DNA of 64,000 nucleotides from Paenibacillus sp. FSL W8-0426. GTDB taxonomy: Bacteria; Bacillota; Bacilli; Paenibacillales; Paenibacillaceae. The notes beneath the pieces were generated by a model. That model did not search any database and was not told the DNA's origin. It worked only from the letters and a program-made list of their open reading frames with translations. The stretch covers positions 5,224,001-5,288,000 of the forward strand of contig NZ_CP150203.1 of assembly GCF_037969725.1 (NCBI RefSeq), given 5' to 3'. The position numbers and the translations under genes were made by a program. Position 1 is the stretch's first letter, and each line of letters opens with the position of its first letter. Positions 52,783-62,218 of this stretch are shown here, in pieces.

Positions 52783-54801
52783 CTATACCTTGAATTTGCC
52801 GATCAGTTCTTGAAGCTCCTGCGCCATTTTGCTCAGACTGTCCGCAGACGCGGACACCTCGACCATCGATGCGCTCTGCTGTTCCGTCGATGCTGCGACG
52901 CTTTGCGTGTTCCCCGCCGACTGCTCGGCAATAACGGCCACGTTTTGGGCCATTTCAACCATGCTCTGCGCGCTGGCGTGCACCTGCTCCACGATCGCGG
53001 AAACCTCGATCGTTTCGGACGCCGCCTGATCGATGGAATCGGCAATGACGCCGAAGGCTTCTCCCGTGCGGGAAACCAATGAAATGCCCTCGCGGACCAC
53101 TTCCGTCCCTTCATTCATCGAGGCTACCGCGTTTCCGGTTTCCTGACGCACTTCCTGCACCAGTTTGCGAATCTGCTCTGCGGAGCGCGTAGATTGCTCG
53201 GCCAGCTTTCTGACCTCGTCAGCAACGACCGCAAATCCCCGGCCATGCTCCCCTGCACGGGCGGCCTCGATGGCCGCATTGAGGGCGAGCAGATTCGTTT
53301 GGCTGGAAATCTGGGTGATCAAACCGATGATTTCGCCGATTTCATCCGTCTTCTGTCCAAGCTTGTGAACGACATCGGCCGTTTGATTCACTTTGTCGTG
53401 GATCGTGTTCATTTGGGCCACCGCATGATTCACGACTTCGGCGCCTTCCTGCGCCTTTTCGTTCGCGGACTGGGTCAGCTGCGTAACATACTGGATGGAA
53501 CTCGATGCCTGGTTCATGCCTTTGGAAATGTCTTCGGTCGCCTGATTAAACGCGGCCGAGTTGTTCACCAACCGGTCCGAACCGTCGGCGATCTGCTGCA
53601 CCGCTTCCGAGATATACTCGGCAGTTGTCCGCGTCTGCTCGGAGCTTGCGGACAATTCCTCGGAGGTTGCCGCCACCTGCTCGGCATTGAATCCGACCTG
53701 CGACACCAGACTTCTCAAATTGGCGGACATTTGATTCACGGCGCCGGACAACTCGCCGAGTTCGTCCTTCGAAGTGATCTTCACCTCGTTGGTCAGGTCA
53801 CCCGCGGCAATATTGTTCGTTGCCGCCATCAGCCGTTTCAACGGCGCGTCGATGGAGCGAATGATCCAGGCGGCCACCAGCGCTCCGCCCACGATGGAGA
53901 CGGCAATGATCACCAACGTGGTATACAATATTCCGCGGCTTGCTGCCGAAATTTCTTCCACGTCGATGACACCCACGATTTTCCACCCGGTTGCCTCATT
54001 GGTCGCGTACACGGCAATTTTGTCCGTTCCGTCTGACGAATACTCGACATTCCCTGACGGTTCCACTTTCATTTGCTCTACGTAGCTTTCGGTATCTTCG
54101 GAACCTATTTCAATCGTCGGATGGGTTATGTACTTGTTATCTTTGTCCAATACGGAGACATAACCTGTCTCGCCAACTTTGATTTTGTTGATTTGCTCGG
54201 CAAGATTGGTCAGGCTAAGCACGATGCTGACTACGCCGGAGTCGTCGGCGGTGGCCATGGAAGGCACAACGATCACTTTGCCGTCCTGGCTAATAATCGG
54301 ATTGTTGACGAGCGTCTGCCCTTTATTCTCCATGGCCAGCGTATACCACGCCCGTTCCCTCGGATCGAAATCTTCCGCAAAGGTCTGCTGCGGCGAGTTG
54401 AGCAGCTTTCCTTCCGTTGTCGCAAATTGCACATGGTCGTACTCGGATTTCACCGCTTTGATTGGGTCCAAAATTTGACGAAGCAGCGGACTTTCGTCAC
54501 CGTCGACCATGCCCTTGTTCACCGTTTGCGAGAGGTATTTCAGATCCTCCAGGCTAGTGTTGATCAGTGTTTCCACTTGCGTATTCACGGTTTCTACCGA
54601 TTGACGCGTATTTTTGAGAAACTGTTCCGTGATGTCTTCCTTGGCGGTCAGATACGACAACCATCCCAAACCGGCTGTCGGAACGACGAGAATCACCAGA
54701 AAGGCCAAGGTGAGGCGTGCCCGGATCGTAAACTTCCTTCCGGTTTTGGGGACGCCAGGTTGAACGACAGGCTTGCTGCGTTTTGTCTTTTGCTTCTTCA
54801 T
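52783..54801 (-). CDS. methyl-accepting chemotaxis protein with dCache sensor
   Basis: A 672-aa membrane chemoreceptor. A basic N-terminus is followed by TM1 ([20 protein letters not shown], about 30-50) and an extracellular double-Cache sensor (about 55-290; it contains [19 protein letters not shown] and [17 protein letters not shown] text). TM2 ([19 protein letters not shown], about 300-320), HAMP ([20 protein letters not shown]), and the long signalling coiled coil with the conserved tip [20 protein letters not shown] and [20 protein letters not shown] complete it. It binds small ligands outside and signals to CheA. No CheR/CheB-type genes are adjacent. Confidence 0.95.
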   Translation of the reverse strand: MKKQKTKRSKPVVQPGVPKTGRKFTIRARLTLAFLVILVVPTAGLGWLSYLTAKEDITEQFLKNTRQSVETVNTQVETLINTSLEDLKYLSQTVNKGMVDGDESPLLRQILDPIKAVKSEYDHVQFATTEGKLLNSPQQTFAEDFDPRERAWYTLAMENKGQTLVNNPIISQDGKVIVVPSMATADDSGVVSIVLSLTNLAEQINKIKVGETGYVSVLDKDNKYITHPTIEIGSEDTESYVEQMKVEPSGNVEYSSDGTDKIAVYATNEATGWKIVGVIDVEEISAASRGILYTTLVIIAVSIVGGALVAAWIIRSIDAPLKRLMAATNNIAAGDLTNEVKITSKDELGELSGAVNQMSANLRSLVSQVGFNAEQVAATSEELSASSEQTRTTAEYISEAVQQIADGSDRLVNNSAAFNQATEDISKGMNQASSSIQYVTQLTQSANEKAQEGAEVVNHAVAQMNTIHDKVNQTADVVHKLGQKTDEIGEIIGLITQISSQTNLLALNAAIEAARAGEHGRGFAVVADEVRKLAEQSTRSAEQIRKLVQEVRQETGNAVASMNEGTEVVREGISLVSRTGEAFGVIADSIDQAASETIEVSAIVEQVHASAQSMVEMAQNVAVIAEQSAGNTQSVAASTEQQSASMVEVSASADSLSKMAQELQELIGKFKV

Positions 54802-55144
54802 GAATCCTATCCTTTCTTCGGCATCATAGTTCTACCCATAATCGTCATGCATAGAAAGTGGCAGTTTTATATATTTCGGCAGGACAGGCCGATAACTTTA
54901 GGCTAAAAGTCCTTTGATTTAATGAAAATTATAAATTTCGACATTTTCCTTGTTGGGAATTTGAGCATATCAGCAAATTTTTATTCAAACTTGCTAGCAT
55001 AGTAGTCTTTTAGTTGCGCAAAAGATACATTATCATCCAATAATTTAGGATGAAATACCCAATAAATCAATTGACAGGATGTGTACTTGTGATATAGTAG
55101 TCGAGAAATATTTTAATATGCCTACATAGGAAGGGTAGTTGGAG
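54802..55144. other. control region upstream of the tri-RidA gene
   Basis: About 340 bp between the divergent chemoreceptor and tri-RidA genes. AT-rich, no gene seen. The promoter of the plus-strand gene lies at 55071-55098; that of the chemoreceptor is not evident. Confidence 0.5.
55071..55098 (+). promoter_or_regulatory. sigma-A promoter of the tri-RidA gene
   Basis: TTGACA (55071-55076), 16-bp spacer, TATAGT (55093-55098); about 47 bp before the start codon. Confidence 0.82.
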
Positions 55145-56548
55145 ATGACAAATAAACAAACAGGAAGAGCCGTACGGCGTTTGACCGCAGGCATGCTTGC
55201 ATTGCAAATTGGCATCACCGCATTCGGAGTTCCCGCATTCGCTTCGAAAGTGACCATCGTCTCGCCTCATGGCGTGGAAACCTTATCGCCGGAAGGCGCC
55301 ATTCAGTCCACGGGCACATGGGATGTAGGAACGCGCGCGGGAGACTATGTTTACGTGGCAGGCATGCGCGGCATTGACCCCACGACCAACAAGCTAGTCG
55401 CTGACGAAGAAGGCCGCATTCGACAGGCGTTTCTCAACATGAAGCTGATTGCCGAATCCGAGGGCGCCACGCTGCAGGACGCGACTCGCCTCGTAGTGTA
55501 TGTGACGGATATGTACCGGTATCGGCCCATCGTGAATCAGATCCAGGAAGAACTTTGGGGCAAGGGTCCGTACCCCCCGCGTACGATCGTGGAAGTGGAC
55601 CGCTTGAACCAGGATGATATCGTCGAGGTAGAGGGCACATTCTATGCGCCGGAGAAAACATCGAAAGCAGCTCAGAAGGGACCGTCCGCGAACGGCACGA
55701 ACGTGTCGCCTAACGGTGTCAAAACCCTTGCTCCTCAAGGCGCGATCCAATCCACGGGGACGTGGAATCTCGGAACGCGGGCCGGCGACAACATTTACGT
55801 GGCAGGCATGCGCGGCATCGATCCGGCCACCAACAAGCTCGTGTCGGACGAGGAAGGGCGTATTCGCCAAGCGTTTCTCAACATGAAGCTGATTGCCGAA
55901 TCCGAGGGCGCCACGCTGCAGGATGCAACCCGTCTCGTGGTGTACGTGACCGACATGTATCGATATCGCCCGATCGTGAACCGGATTCAGGAAGAACTGT
56001 GGGGCGACGGACCCTATCCTCCGCGCACGATCATCGAGGTAGACCGCTTGAACCAGGACGACATCGTTGAGGTGGAAGGCACATTCTACGCGCCGGAGAA
56101 AACATCGAAGGCAGCTCAGAAGGGGCCGTCCGCGAACGGAACAAACGTGTCGCCTAATGGCGTCAAAACCCTTGCTCCTCAAGGCGCCATCCAGACTACA
56201 GGTACATGGGATCTTGGAACGCGTGCAGGGGATACCATTTATGTGGCAGGCATGCGCGGCATCGATCCGGCCGCCAACAATCTCGTGTCCGACGAAGAAG
56301 GCCGCATTCGCCAAGCGTTTCTCAACATGAAGCTGATCGCCGAATCCGAAGGCGCCACGCTGCGGGATGCTACCCGGATCGTCGTGTACGTCACAGACAT
56401 GTACCGGTATCGTCCAATCGTCAATCAAATCCAGGAAGAACTGTGGGGCGACGGACCTTATCCTCCGCGGACCATTATCGAAGTGGATCGTCTGAACCAG
56501 GACGACATCGTCGAGGTGGAAGGCACGTTCTACGCGCCGAAAAAATAA
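55145..56548 (+). CDS. predicted secreted protein of three tandem RidA domains
   Basis: A 467-aa protein with a signal peptide (RRLTAGMLALQIGITAFGVP, probable cleavage at AFA/SK) and three near-identical RidA/YjgF-YER057c domains of 148 aa each. Every unit has AGMRGIDP, EEGRIRQAFLNMKLIAESEG, ATLQDATRLVVYVTDMYRYR, EELWG.GPYPPRTI.EVDRL and DDIVEVEGTFYAP, including the Arg and Glu of the RidA active cleft (PPRT, EVEGTF). RidA normally forms cytosolic trimers with active sites between subunits; three fused copies would make an intramolecular trimer. RidA hydrolyses reactive enamines/imines. Linkers are KTSKAAQKGPSANGTNVSPN. AGGAAGGG precedes the ATG at 55145. Confidence 0.88.
   Translation: MTNKQTGRAVRRLTAGMLALQIGITAFGVPAFASKVTIVSPHGVETLSPEGAIQSTGTWDVGTRAGDYVYVAGMRGIDPTTNKLVADEEGRIRQAFLNMKLIAESEGATLQDATRLVVYVTDMYRYRPIVNQIQEELWGKGPYPPRTIVEVDRLNQDDIVEVEGTFYAPEKTSKAAQKGPSANGTNVSPNGVKTLAPQGAIQSTGTWNLGTRAGDNIYVAGMRGIDPATNKLVSDEEGRIRQAFLNMKLIAESEGATLQDATRLVVYVTDMYRYRPIVNRIQEELWGDGPYPPRTIIEVDRLNQDDIVEVEGTFYAPEKTSKAAQKGPSANGTNVSPNGVKTLAPQGAIQTTGTWDLGTRAGDTIYVAGMRGIDPAANNLVSDEEGRIRQAFLNMKLIAESEGATLRDATRIVVYVTDMYRYRPIVNQIQEELWGDGPYPPRTIIEVDRLNQDDIVEVEGTFYAPKK
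55265..56548 (+). repeat. three tandem 444-bp coding repeats
   Basis: The same codon (start of the AIQ.TGTW motif) recurs at 55298, 55742 and 56186, an exact 444-bp period (148 codons). Units 2 and 3 are closest to each other at DNA level, suggesting a more recent duplication or gene conversion than with unit 1. Confidence 0.9.
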
Positions 56549-56565
56549 ATACGCACAACATGGCG

Positions 56566-56589
56566 GCTCCCTTGCGGGAGCTCCTTTTT
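56566..56589 (+). terminator. intrinsic terminator of the tri-RidA gene
   Basis: GCTCCC-ttgc-GGGAGC followed by CCTTTTT, 17 bp after the stop codon. Confidence 0.85.
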
Positions 56590-56769
56590 GCTGCCACGAA
56601 TCCGAGAGATCCAGTCGAAGCCGCTCCATTCTATCAACTTTTGAAGGGTCAGCCCGTTCGCTGGACTTGCCTGGAATCCACGGAAACTGCGGCTTAGCCC
56701 CCACCACATGCCGCATGCTGTAACGAACCTCCCATACCTTATATGATGTTTTGGAGAGCGGTTGGAATT

Positions 56770-56854
56770 CTAACGAAACTCAGACACGTTATTTGACCGG
56801 AAAATGGGCGATTATGCACCATTTCCAGGAAATAACGTGTTTCAGGTTCATTAG
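56770..56854. repeat. 85-bp long palindrome, candidate interspersed repeat
   Basis: ACACGTTATTT and AAATAACGTGT (11-bp perfect arms) enclose GGAAAATGG/CCATTTCC. The outer flanks also pair (15 of 19 positions including the arms). A third, related half (CTGAATAGCGCGTCCTAGGTT, near 56878-56898) follows. Neither promoter nor gene overlaps it. The rest of 56590-57034 shows no gene. Confidence 0.65.
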
Positions 56855-56971
56855 AGCGGCTTGAGTGCCAAAACTACCTGAATAGCGCGTCCTAGGTTCG
56901 TTGCATTATCCGTTTTCCGCCCTAACCTCAACTTTGGATGAATGTATCCATCTATGTAAGCGCCCAACACC

Positions 56972-57016
56972 AAAAAGGGCTCCCGCATTCAACCTTGAAC
57001 GCACGGAAACCCTTTT
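56972..57016 (-). terminator. intrinsic terminator of the pectin-related operon
   Basis: AAAAAGGG (56972-56979) and CCCTTTT (57010-57016) with inner GCATTCAA/TTGAACGC pairing; T-rich on the minus strand, 19 bp past the acetylesterase-like gene. Confidence 0.8.
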
Positions 57017-57034
57017 GACAGTACTGGAGGAGCC

Positions 57035-59056
57035 TTAACCGACCCAATGCGCCGACTTGGTCTTCAGCCGGGAAAGGTCGTTTTCGATATTTATCGGCTG
57101 GGAAAGCACCCACATATAGTATAACGATTTGGCCGCTTTCTCCCGGGTGACCCCTGCTTTGGGTTCCAGTTCCCGGCCGTTCCAGACTCTTCCCCGTTCA
57201 ATGTCTTTCTCTGAGCGCAACAATCCCAGCATGTACGCCTTCCTCACCCGATCGTAGAGAGCCGGGTCGATCTCGTCCGTATCCTGCAGCTGTTCAAAGG
57301 ACACAAGCGGATAATACATGATTCCTCGTTCGTCGGGCGCCAAATGAGCATCATAGTCCGGTTGGTCCGGGGGAACTGCTTCCCCGTTATAGTCGGTCAT
57401 GTAAGCCGGGAGCACCTTCGCACCGAATTTTGCCTCAAAGGCATCCAACAGCATGCAGCCCATGGTCTCTCTGGACAATGTCCCTTCCGCCTGCACGTCC
57501 CGACCTAATACGTCTGGGGCCAGATCCAATAACCGGGACAATGCATGTCGAAATTCGCCAAACTTCATCAACGCTTCCGGGTGAAAGCAGGATCGTTCAT
57601 CCAGCTTCATAACGCCCAGCTGGACCAGCTTCTCAATCTGATTCCGGTAATACGCCCCGCGTCCTGTCATGGCGCCGACAGCCATCTCGGGATATACGGC
57701 CGACCAATCCTGATTCCGAATCGCTGCCTGCACCTCCGGCTTCAGCCACGAAGCAACCCGGGCAGCATCAGGCTGCCCCTGCTCCGCAAGCCGCGCAAGA
57801 CACATTGCCACGATGCGGGCAAACGACTTGGAGAGGCTTTCTTTGAAATGCGTGCCATCGATCTTGCGCGCCGGATGACCGTTCGCAAGACTGCCGTCAT
57901 TGGTTTTGCCCGGCGTCTCCCCTGCTTCGATCGACATGAAGACGGCGGTTGTGCCTTCGACACCGATCTCGTTATAGTACCGCACGCTCTCCCGGTTCAA
58001 ATCGATCAGCGGCACGTTCAACTGTTCGGCCAGTTCACGCATGATCTTCGGAAATTGCCGCTCGCGGAAAGAGTCCGCGTAGACATGCCCGGGCGCGGCA
58101 TTCCCATCCACCCGGGACATTGGCGTGACCAGCATCGGGATCATCTGCCTGGACCGGATCGCCGGAATGTACACCTCGCGAATATACGTGCGGTACATTT
58201 CTTCCGTCGCGCCTCTGCCAAAGCGGTGGTTCTCGTCACGCGATTCGTCGTTGTGCCCGAACTGGATCAACACGACGTCCCCTGCATTTCCCGTCAGCAA
58301 AATATCGTTGAAGCGCCCTTCCGTATAAGCGCTTTTGAAGGACCGTCCGCCCATGGCATAGTTGATCACCCGCACCTGCCTCGGGTCGAACAAATCATCG
58401 AACACCTGCCCCCAGCCGCTCATCGGCGCTTCCATGAAAATATAGGATTTCACGGTGGAGTCCCCGAGCGTAAACAGTGCAGGCAGCTTGCTTTCAGGGC
58501 GCGGGTAGACCGGTATGGGCGTCAGCACCAGCTCGGCGATGCCTACAGGACAGCCCAACCGGCGAGGTTCGATTTCAACGTCGATAAACTCGCGTCCGTT
58601 CACATAGTCGTAACTCCATAACCGCTCGTCCTGAAAAACGCGTGTCCTATTGGGTACAAGCCGTGCCGCATCCCAATAATCCGCATTCAGCAAGCCATCC
58701 GCATGCATGCCCGAGATCGCGATCATCGTGTCGCCAAGCCCGGACGTGGTACGTACCTGTATCCGATATGCGCCAGGCTCGGCCTTGACCCGGAAACACA
58801 TGCCGTAATGGTTGAAATCCTTCTCCGTGGATTCGTTTCGATCCGCAAATCGTTCCTCGAGGATGACGCACCCCTCTTGAACCGGCACGATCTGTTCAAT
58901 ATGAACCTCTCGTGGCGGCTGGGCGCAGGTTCTTTCCACGAAACCATATCCGGCGGCGTCGTCATAACGCGGGACGACGCCCTGCTCTTCCTGCACAACG
59001 GACCGATACCCCTTTTTTGGCAAAGCCGTGAAGTTGAACTGCATGCTTTTGACCAT
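57035..59056 (-). CDS. rhamnogalacturonan acetylesterase-like SGNH hydrolase with SLH-like tail
   Basis: A 673-aa protein. Residues about 1-190 form a beta-rich carbohydrate-binding-like domain. The SGNH/GDSL esterase core follows: LFTLGDSTVKSY (block I Ser), NYAMGGRSFKS (block II Gly), IQFGHNDESRD (block III Asn) and DGTHFKE (block V Asp/His). This is the rhamnogalacturonan acetylesterase pattern, removing acetyl groups from pectin oligomers. The last 190 residues hold two degenerate SLH-like repeats (YRNQIEKLVQLGVMKLDERS; YDRVRKAYMLGLLRSEKDIE). No signal peptide is visible, unlike surface-anchored SLH enzymes. Last gene of the GH43-GH105-esterase operon. Confidence 0.85.
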   Translation of the reverse strand: MVKSMQFNFTALPKKGYRSVVQEEQGVVPRYDDAAGYGFVERTCAQPPREVHIEQIVPVQEGCVILEERFADRNESTEKDFNHYGMCFRVKAEPGAYRIQVRTTSGLGDTMIAISGMHADGLLNADYWDAARLVPNRTRVFQDERLWSYDYVNGREFIDVEIEPRRLGCPVGIAELVLTPIPVYPRPESKLPALFTLGDSTVKSYIFMEAPMSGWGQVFDDLFDPRQVRVINYAMGGRSFKSAYTEGRFNDILLTGNAGDVVLIQFGHNDESRDENHRFGRGATEEMYRTYIREVYIPAIRSRQMIPMLVTPMSRVDGNAAPGHVYADSFRERQFPKIMRELAEQLNVPLIDLNRESVRYYNEIGVEGTTAVFMSIEAGETPGKTNDGSLANGHPARKIDGTHFKESLSKSFARIVAMCLARLAEQGQPDAARVASWLKPEVQAAIRNQDWSAVYPEMAVGAMTGRGAYYRNQIEKLVQLGVMKLDERSCFHPEALMKFGEFRHALSRLLDLAPDVLGRDVQAEGTLSRETMGCMLLDAFEAKFGAKVLPAYMTDYNGEAVPPDQPDYDAHLAPDERGIMYYPLVSFEQLQDTDEIDPALYDRVRKAYMLGLLRSEKDIERGRVWNGRELEPKAGVTREKAAKSLYYMWVLSQPINIENDLSRLKTKSAHWVG

Positions 59057-59156
59057 CACATCGATCCCCCCTATCCGTTCATGCCATGATGGATTGCATT
59101 GCCTGCTTTCCCTTATTCCATCGTCCAGCCATCCATTATTTCAGTCCGCACCGTGC

Positions 59157-60302
59157 TTATCCGGACACAGAGCCGGCGTTTGCGGAACCGTATCGTTCCA
59201 CCTCCAACGATGCCAGCAGATAGGGAGCTACGCCCATCGGTGTATCGGCAACGACCTGTTCCGAAATGTAATAATCATAGGAGCCGTTGCGATCCTTGCT
59301 TAACCCGGCCCCATTGCAGATCGAATGCAAGTGCAGTCCTTGTTCGTCCTCTGACACCAGATGTGTTCCAATGCCTTCATAACCGCGCAGCATGCCTGCG
59401 GCAAAAGACTTCTCCAAATACCCCAGCCTGATGCCTTTGGCTAGTGCATAGACGAACATGCAGGAACCCGAGGCTTCCACATAGTTGCCAGGGCGCTTCG
59501 CTTCATCCAGCACCTGGTACCACAGCCCCGTGGCTTCGTCCTGGACGCGCAGCAAGGCATGGCACATGCGGTGGAAGATGCCTACCAGCGTGCCGCGCCG
59601 CGGATGAGTGACCGGGAAATGCTCCAGGCTGTCCACGAGCGCCATCGCATACCATCCCATGGCCCGGCTCCAGAAGTGCGACGACAGGCCGGTCAACGAA
59701 TCGGCCCACTCCTGTTCCCGCGATTCGTCCCATCCATGGTAAAGCAGGCCGGTCCGGGGATCGCGGTTTTTGCGCTCGATCAGCTCAAGCTGGTGAGCAA
59801 CCTCATCCATCAGCTCGGGACGGGCAAATACCTTCGCATATTCCGCCAGAAACGGGGATGCCATGTATAAGCCGTCCAGCCACATTTGAAAGGGATACAC
59901 TTTTTTGTGCCAGAAGCCGCCTTCCGACGTCCGGGGCTGACTGATCAACTGATTTGCCAGCAAATGGGCAGCCTTCGCATAACGTTCGTCCCCCGTCTGC
60001 CGGAGGAGCGGAAACAGGTTTTTGCCCTGATTGATCTGATCGAGATTGTACTCTTCCAACGAATACGTGCGAATCGATCCATCCTCGTTTACAAAAGCGT
60101 CCATATGCCTTTTTACAAAGCGAACATATTCGGCCGCTCCAAGCTGCTCGCCTGCACGTCCCATGGCCATGAGCAGCATGCCGGGCACATAAGCCCATCG
60201 TTTCAATATATATTCATGTTCTCCCCGATCATTACACTGTCCCAGAATCATTTCTGCAATGGTTTGTGCGCGGCTTGCCTGTGCTGTTTTCACGTGATCC
60301 AT
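59157..60302 (-). CDS. unsaturated rhamnogalacturonyl hydrolase, GH105 (YteR/YesR type)
   Basis: A 381-aa cytosolic alpha/alpha-barrel enzyme that removes the unsaturated galacturonyl end from rhamnogalacturonan or related fragments produced by lyases. Conserved GH105 text: KRWAYVPGMLLMAMGRAGE, NLDQINQGKNLFPLLRQTGD, FWHKKVYPFQMWLDGLYMAS, HFWSRAMGWYAMALVDSLEH with the catalytic Asp region, and NYVEASGSCMFVYALAKGIR. No signal peptide, so it acts on imported oligosaccharides. It lies between GH43 and acetylesterase-like genes with gaps of about 83 and 100 bp. Confidence 0.92.
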   Translation of the reverse strand: MDHVKTAQASRAQTIAEMILGQCNDRGEHEYILKRWAYVPGMLLMAMGRAGEQLGAAEYVRFVKRHMDAFVNEDGSIRTYSLEEYNLDQINQGKNLFPLLRQTGDERYAKAAHLLANQLISQPRTSEGGFWHKKVYPFQMWLDGLYMASPFLAEYAKVFARPELMDEVAHQLELIERKNRDPRTGLLYHGWDESREQEWADSLTGLSSHFWSRAMGWYAMALVDSLEHFPVTHPRRGTLVGIFHRMCHALLRVQDEATGLWYQVLDEAKRPGNYVEASGSCMFVYALAKGIRLGYLEKSFAAGMLRGYEGIGTHLVSEDEQGLHLHSICNGAGLSKDRNGSYDYYISEQVVADTPMGVAPYLLASLEVERYGSANAGSVSG

Positions 60303-60385
60303 TCCGTGTTCCTCCTGTCATTAGTTCTCCTTCCCCTGCGGGTCCAACGCGTGAGCATTGTTCGACCGGGTAATGCTCGCGGATG

Positions 60386-61993
60386 CTAATCCAGCCCCTC
60401 GTATTCGAACCAGCCGAAGTCAGCGAATGCATCATCCCTTCCAGCGCTCTCCAATGCCTCGTTTCCGGTCGAGTCTGTGCCCGGCTGCGTGCAAGCATAC
60501 AGGCCGATGTACGTGCCGGTAAATCCCCCGGCCCGGTCCGTGCTGAGCAGCCTGCCGTCTGCGTGTTCGCACAAAGGCGTCCATTCCGCCGAGTCATGCT
60601 CGCGATAGTCGAAACGGTAATCCTGATGATGCGCTTCTACCTTCAGTTGGATGCGATCGGCTGCCCATGCTGCCGCAGCCAGCCGTCTCTCCCGTCCGCC
60701 TTGGCGCTCCATCAGGCGCAGTACACGCTCGCCCCGCTCCAAGGCGATCTCGCATCGAAAATGATGGTCCCCGTTATGAAACAGCGCTAGCCCCGCCGTT
60801 TCGCCTTCATGCCCGGGCTTAAACTCCAACTGCACGGCTGCCCTGAAGCTCAGATGCTGCTGGCGGCGTCCGACGAAGGCCGGATTGCCCTGTCCGGAAA
60901 GCGTTTCTGGCTTCAGCCTCAACCGCAGATAACCGGGACGTTCGGCAAGGCTCCAAAAGTCGCCGCGCGGCGTACGGAGGAAGTTCCAGACCAGGGAAAG
61001 ACCGCTTCCATCGAACTCATCCCGGACGGGATCGGCGGGCCAGACCGTTTCCGGCAAATCCGGCGCCTGAACCTCCAGTTCCAGCCTGCCCGCACCCGGG
61101 CTGACGACAGGCCATTCCTGTTCCCACACTACCGGAGCCAGAAACGTTTCCCGGCCCAGATTGCGGTAATATCCACCCGCCGTTCGGGAAGCAAGACAGA
61201 ACATCCACCAATCGCCATGCTGCGTCTGGACCAATTCGCCATGGCCCACGTTGACGATGGGATACTCCCGGCCGAGATGCCGATGGGTCAGGATCGGGTT
61301 AGCCTTGTGGCCTTCATATGGACCGCGCACGCTGCGGCTGCGGGCAATCGTTACCGCGTGCGTATGCCCTGTTCCGCCTTCAGCGATCAAGAGATAGTAC
61401 CAATCCCCGATGCGGTACAAGTGCGGCCCTTCCTGAGCATGCGCGACTTTGAGCGCGCCTTGCCAGATGCTTTCTTTTTCGCCGATCAGCCGTCCTTGTT
61501 TCAGGTCAATTTCCTGCAGCCAAATATCCATATGTTTGGGATGGTCCTGCCCTTCCGGCGGGACGCGATTGCCCGTATAATATGCACGGCCGTCCTCATC
61601 GAAGAAGAGTGAGGGATCGATGCCCGGTGCGTCCTCCAGCCAAATGGGGTCCGACCAGTCGCCGGCCGGGTCCCTGGTTGTGACGTAAAAGTTATGTTCT
61701 TTTTTGTCGTTGTCGACATAAGTCGTGATCATGTAAAATACGCCATCATGATACCGGATCGTGGGAGCCCAGATGCCTCGCGAAGGCAGGATGCCGTCCA
61801 GATTGAGCTGGGAGGCGCGGTCGAGCACATGCCCAAGCTGCCGCCAGTGAACCAGATCCTTGCTGTGGAACAGCGGCACGCCCGGAAAATATTCGAAACT
61901 GGATGTCACCAGATAATAGTCATCGCCTACGCGAATGGCCGACGGGTCGGGATAAAATCCGGGCAGTACCGGGTTTTGAAACGTTCTCAACAT
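60386..61993 (-). CDS. glycoside hydrolase family 43 (beta-xylosidase/arabinofuranosidase)
   Basis: A 535-aa cytosolic enzyme cleaving xylose or arabinose from short oligosaccharides. N-terminal five-bladed beta-propeller: NPVLPGFYPDPSAIRVGDDY (base Asp), DLVHWRQLGHVLD, DAPGIDPSLFFDEDGRAYYT (pKa Asp) and AHAQEGPHLYRIGDWYYLLI (acid Glu). The C-terminal GH43_C2-type beta sandwich starts near residue 320 (VRDEFDGSGLSLVWNFLRTP). No signal peptide. First gene of the three-gene plant cell-wall operon, so its products feed from imported side chains. Length fits the XynB-like subgroup. Confidence 0.93.
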   Translation of the reverse strand: MLRTFQNPVLPGFYPDPSAIRVGDDYYLVTSSFEYFPGVPLFHSKDLVHWRQLGHVLDRASQLNLDGILPSRGIWAPTIRYHDGVFYMITTYVDNDKKEHNFYVTTRDPAGDWSDPIWLEDAPGIDPSLFFDEDGRAYYTGNRVPPEGQDHPKHMDIWLQEIDLKQGRLIGEKESIWQGALKVAHAQEGPHLYRIGDWYYLLIAEGGTGHTHAVTIARSRSVRGPYEGHKANPILTHRHLGREYPIVNVGHGELVQTQHGDWWMFCLASRTAGGYYRNLGRETFLAPVVWEQEWPVVSPGAGRLELEVQAPDLPETVWPADPVRDEFDGSGLSLVWNFLRTPRGDFWSLAERPGYLRLRLKPETLSGQGNPAFVGRRQQHLSFRAAVQLEFKPGHEGETAGLALFHNGDHHFRCEIALERGERVLRLMERQGGRERRLAAAAWAADRIQLKVEAHHQDYRFDYREHDSAEWTPLCEHADGRLLSTDRAGGFTGTYIGLYACTQPGTDSTGNEALESAGRDDAFADFGWFEYEGLD

Positions 61994-62134
61994 AACTCTC
62001 CTCCAGTTCGTCGTATGGAAACACGCCCATTATAGTGGATTGAGAGGTCGTTTTTTTAATCGTTCCATGTGCATTTCGCCTTTTCTTCATCTTTTTTGCT
62101 CTTATGAGGGATGCCCCGGCCCACCCTGAATCCC

Positions 62135-62172
62135 AAAAAAAGAAACCATCCTGCATTTACGGATGATTTCTT
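62135..62172 (-). terminator. intrinsic terminator of the TerD-like gene
   Basis: GAAACCATCC (62142-62151) pairs with GGATGATTTC (62161-62170), one mismatch, with seven T on the minus strand, about 50 bp after the stop. Confidence 0.82.
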
Positions 62173-62218
62173 ATCGTTGCAAAAATGGATGCTAACGTGG
62201 TTCTCCATTATTGTCAGC

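Noticed and set aside
55265..56548. Regular repeats that might suggest a CRISPR or satellite array
   Set aside because: The 444-bp period is a coding domain repeat (RidA), with no short direct repeats or spacers; no CRISPR array or cas gene was seen in the window.
55394..56716. 440-codon open frame on the minus strand
   Set aside because: It is exactly antisense to the tri-RidA gene and repeats because that gene repeats; the Arg/His-rich composition is typical of a shadow frame.
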